Source: an uncultured SAR324 cluster bacterium (GTDB lineage: Bacteria > SAR324 > NAC60-12). Taken from it: a DNA stretch of 64,000 nucleotides. This document shows positions 57,547 through 64,000 of this stretch, in pieces. The notes under the pieces are model-generated. The model did no database searches, was not told the origin of the DNA, and worked only from the letters and a program-made list of their open reading frames with translations. Where the stretch lies: assembly GCA_905182865.1 (NCBI GenBank), contig CAJJCY010000004.1, positions 372,001-436,000 on the forward strand. The letters run 5' to 3'. Numbering within the stretch: position 1 is the stretch's first letter; each line of letters begins with the position of its first letter. A program made the translations under genes and the position numbers.

Positions 57547-58637
57547 ATGACTGCTAAAGTGGCTATAGTTACAGGAGCCACGGGTCAAGATGGTTCATAT
57601 CTATGCCGAACTCTTATTGAGTAAAGGATATATTGTAAAATGTTTGGTACGTCGCTCAACTCAACAGATTGAGAAGAGTACCATTTGGGTTCACTGGTGA
57701 GTTCTATACGAAATCTATGAAGGTGACATACTGGATCAACCTATTATTCATAAGATGATTCGCGACTGTGAAACGTATGACAGAGTTGAGATTTACAACC
57801 TCGCGGCGCAGAGTCATGTACATACATCTTTTAAGTGTCCAAGCTATACATTTGAGGCTAATACATTTGGTACTATTAAACATATTGGAAGGTGTGAGAC
57901 ATAGTTCCGAATCATCTAAATATCGTATATACCAAGCTTCTTCGTCTGAGATGTTTGGGAAAGTGGTGGAATCTCCACAAAATGAACAAACACCCTTCTA
58001 CCCGCGCTCAGTATATGGTGTGTCTAAGGTGGCATCTCATTGGCTTGTAAAAAACTACCGAGAGTCCTATGGTATTTATGCATGTTCTGGCATTCTCTTC
58101 AATCATGAGTCACCGAGACGAGGTGAAACTTTTGTAACCAGAAAAATTACCCGTGCGGCTGTCCGAATTTCAATTGGTACTCAAGAGCAAGTATATCTGG
58201 GGAACTTGGATGCAAAGCGGGACTGGGGTCATGCAGGCGATTTTGTAGATGGTATGTGGCGAATGTTGCAACAGGAAAAACCGGAGGACTTTGTGCTGGC
58301 TACCGGAGTAACAACCACAATCCGTGAATTTGCAGAGAGAGCTTTTGCAGAAGTTGGTATCACCCTGGGATGGTCCGGAAGAGGAGTTGATGAAGTAGGT
58401 CGTGATACTAAAACAGGAAATACTGTTGTTTCTGTCGATCCCACTTATTTCAGACCGACTGAAGTTGATTTACTGATTGGTGATGCTACTAAAGCTAGAA
58501 AAAAACTAGGTTGGAAGCCGACACTTGATTTACAGCAAATGATTGAAGAAATGATTGCATCAGATCTCGAAGAGGCTCTCAAAGATCAGTATCTGCAAAG
58601 TGGCGGGTTTAAGACTAATGTAGTAAATGAAGATTGA
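57547..58637 (+). pseudogene. gmd: GDP-mannose 4,6-dehydratase, at least three frameshifts
   Basis: Converts GDP-mannose to GDP-4-keto-6-deoxymannose for fucose-type sugars. The start MTAKVAIVTGATGQDGSYL has the NAD-binding GxxGxxG. A shift near 57605 leads to ELLLSKGYIVKCLVRRSTQQ, another between 57690 and 57720 to YEGDILDQP and [14 protein letters not shown], and a third near 57885 to the last frame with [21 protein letters not shown] (Tyr and Lys of the active site) and [14 protein letters not shown]. The C-terminus is complete. The lesions are indels spread over the first 350 bases; error or decay both fit. Confidence 0.85.
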
Positions 58638-58725
58638 TACTTTTTAAAATAACTCTGTGAACTCATGAAAAGTAAAAATATTGTCTGTCTAAATCTATAT
58701 CCGGAAACTAGCATAAGGATCTTTC

Positions 58726-59433
58726 ATGATTAATCTCAGTTCTATGTTTGCAAAGTCACCCTTCAAACCACTGAGGGATCACATGGACAAAGTAGTTGAG
58801 AGTGTTGCCCCGCTTAAAGATTTTTTTGATGCACTGCATCAGGGTAACTATTCAAAAGTCGAAGAAATTCGGCAGCAAATATCACTTGCTGAAGAAGAAG
58901 CAGATATAATCAAAAACGAGATCCGCAACCATCTGCCCCGTAATATTTTCATGCCCATTAATCGTCGTGATTTATTGGAAATGCTTGACATGCAGGACAC
59001 CATTGCAGATGTAACACAGGACATCGTCAATTTACTTACCCTCAGAAGAATGTGCCTTCCAACTGATTTGTGTCAGCAACTTATTCGGTTTGTAGAAAAA
59101 AGTCAGCAAGTCTGTTACTTGGCACAGGGTCTCTCTCAAGAATTTGGAGATGTGCTTGAATCAGGATTTGGGAGACATGAGATCGACAAATTATTAAAAA
59201 TGATTGATGAGGTTTCAAATGCGGAAACAGATGCAGACGATTTAGAAGATGCACTGGTACGTAGAATGTTTGATATAGAAGACAGTATGAAGGCGGTAGA
59301 CGTGGTCTTTTGGTATAAAATTTTTGAATTGATCGGTGAAGGCCAATCTAAAAAAATAAAAGAGATATTAAGAGATCTAATATCATTTTTCCATGATCGC
59401 CTGCTAATATGGAGAAATTATTTGGTGGACTAA
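58726..59433 (+). CDS. DUF47 (PhoU-like) regulator of phosphate transport
   Basis: A 235-residue helical protein of the PhoU-like TIGR00153/DUF47 family, as in the Pit accessory protein. Landmarks are NLSSMFAKSPFKPLRDHM, the metal-binding style ETDADDLEDALVR, and conserved NHLPRNIFMPINRRDLLEML. It is normally paired with a Pit transporter, which begins 25 bases before this gene's stop in another frame. It likely controls the transporter activity according to phosphate state. It is cytosolic. Confidence 0.9.
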   Translation: MINLSSMFAKSPFKPLRDHMDKVVESVAPLKDFFDALHQGNYSKVEEIRQQISLAEEEADIIKNEIRNHLPRNIFMPINRRDLLEMLDMQDTIADVTQDIVNLLTLRRMCLPTDLCQQLIRFVEKSQQVCYLAQGLSQEFGDVLESGFGRHEIDKLLKMIDEVSNAETDADDLEDALVRRMFDIEDSMKAVDVVFWYKIFELIGEGQSKKIKEILRDLISFFHDRLLIWRNYLVD

Positions 59434-60655
59434 TGATTATAACTGCCTGTGCAATGGCATTTGCGCATGGATCAAATGATGTTGCAAACGCAATGGGGAC
59501 ATCTGTTGGCTCTGGTGCTATCACCTGTTATCTCCATCTATTTCTGCAGCAATTTTTGAATTTTCTGGTGCATTCCTTGCCGGAGGTCATGTTACAAAAA
59601 CAATCCGGAAAAGCATTATAGATCCTACTCCAATCATGGATCAGCCTGAGATTCTGGTCTGGGGAATGTTAGCGTCCCTGCTTGCAGCTGCACTATGGTT
59701 AACATTCGCCAGTTGGATGGGTTGGCCAGTTTCTACCACGCATAGTATAATTGGTGCAATAGTAGGATTTGCAGTGGTTGGCATTGGAGTTGATGCAGTT
59801 AACTGGTCAAAATTAGGAGTAATAGTCCTCAGTTGGATTGTTTCACCGCTTGTCGGCGGAACACTAGCATACCTCCTGATGCGAAGTATTCAGAAATTTA
59901 TTCTTGATTCAGATACTCCTTTCCTGAATGCAAAACGATATGCACCAGTTTATGTCTTTCTTGTTGGATTTTTGCTTTCGCTGGTAACTCTTTTCAAAGG
60001 ATTAAAGCATTTAGATATTACTTTTAGTGTCGGACAAAGTTTTTTTGCTGCAGTAATTTTTGGAGTTATAGTAGCAGTAATTGTCCGTTTTTTGATCAAT
60101 CGACTTAAAATGAAAGAAGCAGAGAGCATCCATGATCAGTTTACTCAAATTGAAAGGATTTTTGGCATAATGATGATCTTCACCGCATGCGCAATGGCTT
60201 TTGCACATGGATCAAATGACGTTGCCAATGGTATTGGTCCAATGGCTGCAGTTGTCAGTATTGTGGAAAGCGGTGGCGAAATGGCCCAGAAATCAAATCT
60301 GCCACTTTGGATTTTATTGACAGGCGCTGTAGGAATAGTTCTTGGATTATCGACTTTGGGTTATCGGGTGATGCAAACAATCGGCAGTAAAATCACTGAG
60401 CTCGTGCCTACACGTGGCTTTTCTGCAGAACTTGCAGCTGCGGCTACAGTGGTAATTGCCTCCCGGACTGGAATTCCAGTTTCAACTACTCAAATTGCAG
60501 TTGGTGCTGTAATGGGAGTCGGACTAGCACGCGGAATTGGTGCCCTGGATTTGAGGGTTGTAGGTGGAATTTTCATGTCATGGGTTATTACACTACCAGT
60601 CGGTGCCCTCTTGTCAATTTTCTTCTTCTTCTTTTTTAGAGGAGTGTTTCTATAA
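59409..60655 (+). pseudogene. pit: Low-affinity inorganic phosphate transporter (Pit), one frameshift
   Basis: A Pit-family H+/phosphate symporter of about 415 residues once repaired. Both halves carry the family repeat ACAMAFAHGSNDVAN (residues about 14-28 and again at about 260), showing the internal duplication. The frame breaks near 59525 between GSGAIT and SPSISAAIFEFSGAFLAGG. Later text such as WLTFASWMGWPVSTTHSIIG and TGIPVSTTQIAVGAVMG is intact. A single-base indel, possibly a sequencing error. It is coupled with the DUF47 gene by overlap. Confidence 0.82.
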
Positions 60656-60696
60656 CCAAAATATCCAGAGGCAGAATAAAATAAAAATATTGTTGT

Positions 60697-61935
60697 TTAA
60701 CAAATTTTCAAACGAACTACGTTCAGTGGCTGGACTTGGGAAATTCCAGAAACATCAGCTGATTGTTCTGTTGCTTCTGAACACGGAAAACGAAAAAGTC
60801 TGCTGGGATTTGCTCTTTTTACCGGCTTGTTGTTCAAGTCCTTCATTTCCTGGGTTGAAATCTTGATCACTCCTCCGTCAAATGTCAAAATTTCCAAGGT
60901 CTTATTTCGGTCAAAAGAATTATGAGTCAGCATGGTGAAAGACTTTCCTTCTTCAACTTCCATCACAGTTCCTGCAATCTCATAACCGGAGTTCCTCCCG
61001 TTCCGCTCACCTTGATAAACACTTTCAGCATCTGCTTCATTATTTAGGGAACCATCTGTGTAGCCTCTATGTGGAATTTTTTCCAACATTCCGGACAATT
61101 CTTGAAGTTTCTCGGACCATTCCTCTTGTAGGGTTGAATTACACCATTTTAATGCGAGAGCATATGCACTTGTGGTTGTTGCTGCATACAGAGGACTTTT
61201 CATGCGACCCTCTACTTTAATGCTGTCTACACCTATTTTGAGGAACTTTGGCAGCAAGTCAATGCCCCGCAAATCTTTTGAACTCATTAATGAGCTCGGA
61301 GTATTATCCGTAGAATTAACTGCTACTGTATTGTTGACCGGAATTGCTGAATATGAAAAACGACAGCTTTGGATACATCCGCCACGATTACTGTCACGCC
61401 CGGCTGTGTAATTTGAGATTGTGCAGTTACCAGAATAAGCCATACACATTGCACCGTGAATGAATAGCTCAATCTCAATATCGACTTCCTTCCGGATGCA
61501 TCCGGCTTCTTCCAGAGATACTTCACGTCCTAATACAAGCCTTTTAACTCCCAGATTTTTCCAGACTTTTGCAGAATGTATATTTAAGCATGATGCCTGC
61601 GTGGAAAGATGCACTGGCAATTTTGAGTGCTGCTGAACAACCGTCAGCACACCAAGATCGGATACTATCACTGCATCCACACTTGTTTTCTCTAAAAAGC
61701 GGACATATTCAGGAAGCTCTCTGAGTTCCTTATCATGTAAAAACGCATTTAATGTTACGTATGTTTTACAATTATTTAGATGCGCAAATTTTATCCCTTC
61801 ACACAACTCTGTATCCGAAAAATTATCTGAAGCTCCACGTAAACTAAATTTTGGACCTGCTAAATAAACTGCATCTGCACCATACAGAACAGCAGTTTTT
61901 AATTTGTCTAAATTACCGGCTGGCGCAAGAAGTTC
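60697..61935 (-). CDS. U32 family peptidase / tRNA hydroxylation protein (TrhP-like)
   Basis: A protein of about 412 residues starting at ATG 61935 (a TTG at 61965 is possible). It begins MELLAPAGNLDKLKTAVLYGADAVYL, and the U32 signature is ELFIHGAMCMAYSGNCTISN, with cysteines in CMAYSGNC and GGCIQSCRFSY that hold an iron-sulfur cluster or metal. In E. coli and Bacillus the U32 proteins TrhP/YrrN-O introduce hydroxyl groups at tRNA U34; others act on rRNA or ubiquinone synthesis. The specific target cannot be read here. It is cotranscribed with the kinase upstream. Confidence 0.85.
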   Translation of the reverse strand, partial: ELLAPAGNLDKLKTAVLYGADAVYLAGPKFSLRGASDNFSDTELCEGIKFAHLNNCKTYVTLNAFLHDKELRELPEYVRFLEKTSVDAVIVSDLGVLTVVQQHSKLPVHLSTQASCLNIHSAKVWKNLGVKRLVLGREVSLEEAGCIRKEVDIEIELFIHGAMCMAYSGNCTISNYTAGRDSNRGGCIQSCRFSYSAIPVNNTVAVNSTDNTPSSLMSSKDLRGIDLLPKFLKIGVDSIKVEGRMKSPLYAATTTSAYALALKWCNSTLQEEWSEKLQELSGMLEKIPHRGYTDGSLNNEADAESVYQGERNGRNSGYEIAGTVMEVEEGKSFTMLTHNSFDRNKTLEILTFDGGVIKISTQEMKDLNNKPVKRANPSRLFRFPCSEATEQSADVSGISQVQPLNVVRLKIC

Positions 61936-61980
61936 CATAGAAAGTAAACATGTTTCTGAAGACAAGGATTTATAATAAAT

Positions 61981-62979
61981 TCAAAGCGTTATACCAATTT
62001 TTTCACGTATCAGCGTGTGGGCATGTCCCTGGTAGCGTGGGCCGGTTTGTTCAATCACTGCTCCCGCCAAAACAGCTCCAATACGACCACTTTCAAGAGG
62101 AGAAAACTCGTGAGTCATTCCGTAAAGGAAACCAGCCGCAAAGGCATCTCCGGCACCGGTTGTGTCTTCCACACAAATTTGAGAGGGGTCGATGTAAAAA
62201 GTTTGACCAAGATGTTTAATCAAGGCACCGTTTGAGCCTAATGTCAATACAACTGTTTCAGTCCATTGTGATAAAATTTCCACAGCTTCTTGTGTTACAG
62301 TTGTATCCAAAAGTGAAAATGCTTCTTCCTGATTGCAAAATACCATACTTACGTAACCTTGCAGAAGTTTTTTAAAATCATCCTTATGGCGGTTCACACA
62401 AAAAGGATCTGAAAGGCTCAGAGCAACATTTATCTCACGTTTTTTTGCTTCATCCAAAGCATTTATTACTGTTTTTTTCTGCACCTCTGTGTCCCATAAA
62501 TATCCTGTAAGATACAGATATTTTGAAGCTTGAATAACTTCCGGGTCAATATCTGGAACCTGCAGTTCCTGACTCATTCCCAAATATGTATTCATCGCGC
62601 GTGATCCATCTTCACTTACCAGAATCAAGCTGCTTCCTGTGGTACCGTCTCCTTCTCCAAGTACAGCATTGACTCCGAGATCTTCCAGTTTTTTCCGGTA
62701 AATCTTTCCATGCTCATCCTTGCCAATTTTACCACTAAAAGCTGTTCGTCCTCCCAGTTGAGCTATGCCGATCATTGTATTTGCACCAGAACCTCCAGCA
62801 GCAAATTCTACCGATATTTTTCCTGCCGCCAAAGCCAGTAAGAAAGTTTGCTGCTCTTCAAGGGTAATAAGATTCATACTGTTTTTATTCAAACCACGTT
62901 CTGTTAAAAACGAGTCTGGAACATGGCTCAATAAATCAATTAATGGATTGCAAACACCATATACATCTAAATTTTCCAT
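61981..62979 (-). CDS. PfkB-family kinase, adenosine-kinase-like
   Basis: A 332-residue kinase. It begins DVYGVCNPLIDLLSHVPDSFL, has the AAGGSGANTMIGIAQLGG sugar/nucleoside-binding signature and the C-terminal EDTTGAGDAFAAGFLYGM with the catalytic Asp. This pattern is that of adenosine-kinase-type PfkB members in marine bacteria. Substrate could be adenosine, ribose or another nucleoside. The U32 gene follows 45 bases downstream. ClpX lies upstream on the same strand. Confidence 0.82.
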   Translation of the reverse strand: MENLDVYGVCNPLIDLLSHVPDSFLTERGLNKNSMNLITLEEQQTFLLALAAGKISVEFAAGGSGANTMIGIAQLGGRTAFSGKIGKDEHGKIYRKKLEDLGVNAVLGEGDGTTGSSLILVSEDGSRAMNTYLGMSQELQVPDIDPEVIQASKYLYLTGYLWDTEVQKKTVINALDEAKKREINVALSLSDPFCVNRHKDDFKKLLQGYVSMVFCNQEEAFSLLDTTVTQEAVEILSQWTETVVLTLGSNGALIKHLGQTFYIDPSQICVEDTTGAGDAFAAGFLYGMTHEFSPLESGRIGAVLAGAVIEQTGPRYQGHAHTLIREKIGITL

Positions 62980-63027
62980 ATTATTTATTTAATAATGTGG
63001 TGGGAAACAAAAAGATTTTATATAAAA

Positions 63028-64000
63028 TCAGCTTGCTTTCGCTCGAGGAATACTGCTTGCTGGATTTCTGGTCAGCTTAGGCTCGGCCTTTTGCAGGATG
63101 GTATCCTTATTGATCTCAACTTCTTTAATGTCAGGATCTGAGGGTATTTCATACATTAAATCCAGCATTGAATTTTCAATTATAGAGCGCAATCCTCGCG
63201 CTCCAGTTTTCCGCTTGATCGCTTCTTTTGCCAGAGTGTGTATTGCCTCTTTATTAAATGTCAGTTTTACATTATCAAGCTCAAACATTTTCTCATACTG
63301 ACGAATTAAAGCATTTTTTGGTTCTGTTAAGATCTGCACCAGATGGTCAACTTCCAAATCATGCAAAGTCGCGACTACCGGCAGTCGTCCAACAAATTCC
63401 GGTATTAAACCATATTTGAGTAAATCTTCTGGTTCCAGTTGTGACAGGACCTCTACATTCCGAGTTTTCTTATTTACATCTGCCCCAAAACCGAGGGTCT
63501 TGCTGCCGAGGCGGCGTTTGACGATATCTTCGAGGCCGACAAATGCGCCACCGCAGACGAAGAGGATTTTCTCGGTATTGACCTGGATATATTCCTGCTG
63601 CGGGTGCTTGCGCCCTCCCTGTGGCGGGACGTTGCAGACAGAGCCTTCGAGGATTTTCAAAAGTGCCTGCTGGACACCTTCGCCGGAGACGTCGCGGGTG
63701 ATGGAGACGTTTTCGGTTTTGCGCCCGATCTTGTCAATTTCATCGACGTAGATGATGCCGCGTTCGGCTCGCTCGACATCGAAATCGGCGGACTGGAGGA
63801 GGCGGAGGACGATGTTTTCCACGTCTTCGCCAACGTAGCCAGCTTCGGTGAGCGTGGTGGCATCGACGATACAGAACGGAACGTCGAGGACGCGGGCTAG
63901 AGTTTGCGCCAACAGAGTTTTACCTGTTCCTGTAGGGCCAATCAACAGAATATTGCTTTTCTGCAGTTCCACTTCTGATTTATCGAAATTAGCTTTGATC
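63028..64000 (-). CDS. clpX: ClpX ATPase subunit of Clp protease, 3' part
   Basis: The frame is open to the right edge, so the start and the N-terminal zinc-binding domain are outside the window. The visible 324 codons hold Walker [13 protein letters not shown], Walker [13 protein letters not shown], the [15 protein letters not shown] pore-region text, sensor-2 ([12 protein letters not shown]) and the C-terminus. It unfolds proteins for ClpP. The base composition changes sharply inside the gene: about 58 % GC from roughly 63480 to 63905 against about 40 % on both sides, and codons in that patch mostly end in C or G. The protein reads smoothly across both junctions. Confidence 0.93.
   Translation of the reverse strand, partial: IKANFDKSEVELQKSNILLIGPTGTGKTLLAQTLARVLDVPFCIVDATTLTEAGYVGEDVENIVLRLLQSADFDVERAERGIIYVDEIDKIGRKTENVSITRDVSGEGVQQALLKILEGSVCNVPPQGGRKHPQQEYIQVNTEKILFVCGGAFVGLEDIVKRRLGSKTLGFGADVNKKTRNVEVLSQLEPEDLLKYGLIPEFVGRLPVVATLHDLEVDHLVQILTEPKNALIRQYEKMFELDNVKLTFNKEAIHTLAKEAIKRKTGARGLRSIIENSMLDLMYEIPSDPDIKEVEINKDTILQKAEPKLTRNPASSIPRAKAS
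63480..63905. other. High-GC patch inside clpX
   Basis: By hand count 63541-63900 has 208 G/C of 360 (58 %). The 120 bases before it (63301-63420) have about 41 %, and the last 100 bases of the window have about 41 %. On the coding strand the patch uses codons such as CTC, GTC, ATC and CGC, while the flanks use A/T-ending codons. Borders are abrupt and fall within codons of a continuous frame. This looks like a foreign segment in a native gene or a join of two DNAs during assembly. Confidence 0.75.

Overview
The window is about 64 kb of AT-rich bacterial DNA (roughly 36-40 % GC by eye) with dense operons on both strands and no plasmid, phage or IS signature. The proteins are Gram-negative: Tat signals, c-type cytochromes with a CcmF maturation protein, a cbb3-type oxidase, a Bat/MoxR cluster, an OmpA-like protein and PII. 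A low-GC marine proteobacterium or a relative such as SAR324 fits the flavour, but that is a guess because no rRNA is present.

Layout. 1-3.5 kb: end of a frameshifted DUF3726-like gene, a purine phosphoribosyltransferase, GMP reductase and creatinase. 3.5-7.3 kb: a small membrane protein and a YbbA/YbbP-type ABC pair. 7.5-13.5 kb: a sulfur/copper module with a TauE/SafE-like protein, a CcoI/FixI copper ATPase, SoxY, SoxZ, SCO, a decayed FccA cytochrome remnant and the FccB/SoxF flavoprotein. 13.8-18.1 kb: a broken histidine phosphatase, a small unknown and a three-subunit NAD(P) transhydrogenase with frameshifts. 18.5-25.3 kb (minus): a respiratory block with CcoN, a three-haem CcoO-type fusion, a CcoS-like protein, three tiny membrane proteins, a soluble c-type cytochrome, a Tat-exported metallophosphoesterase and a cupredoxin-like protein. 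25.7-31.2 kb: a GntR regulator, CcmF, an OmpA-domain protein and FmdB. 31.4-35.3 kb: PpnN, ChaC, a purple-acid-type phosphatase and an alpha/beta hydrolase. 35.5-37.8 kb: tRNA-Leu(GAG) with a damaged acceptor stem, then a sugar epimerase/kinase pair. 38.7-41.3 kb: an RNase D-like exonuclease, a catalytically dead Xer-like protein, PII, a small Cys-rich protein and a CheY-like receiver. 41.8-55.4 kb (minus): MscS, BatD, BatB/C, BatA, DUF4381, DUF58, an LtaS-like sulfatase, a damaged MoxR and an RND/MMPL exporter. 55.9-64 kb: ArgD with an extra N-terminal domain, Gmd, the DUF47/Pit phosphate pair, a U32 peptidase, a PfkB kinase and the C-terminal part of ClpX.

Themes. Sulfide/thiosulfate oxidation genes (soxYZ, fccB) could feed electrons through c-type cytochromes to the cbb3 oxidase, whose copper is supplied by CcoI and SCO and whose haem proteins need CcmF. 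About a dozen genes carry frameshifts, stops or lost motifs. Some look like single homopolymer indels (possible assembly error). Others, such as the fccA remnant, MoxR without Walker A and the Xer-like protein without catalytic residues, look like real decay. The strongest anomaly is an abrupt patch of about 58 % GC inside clpX at the right edge.
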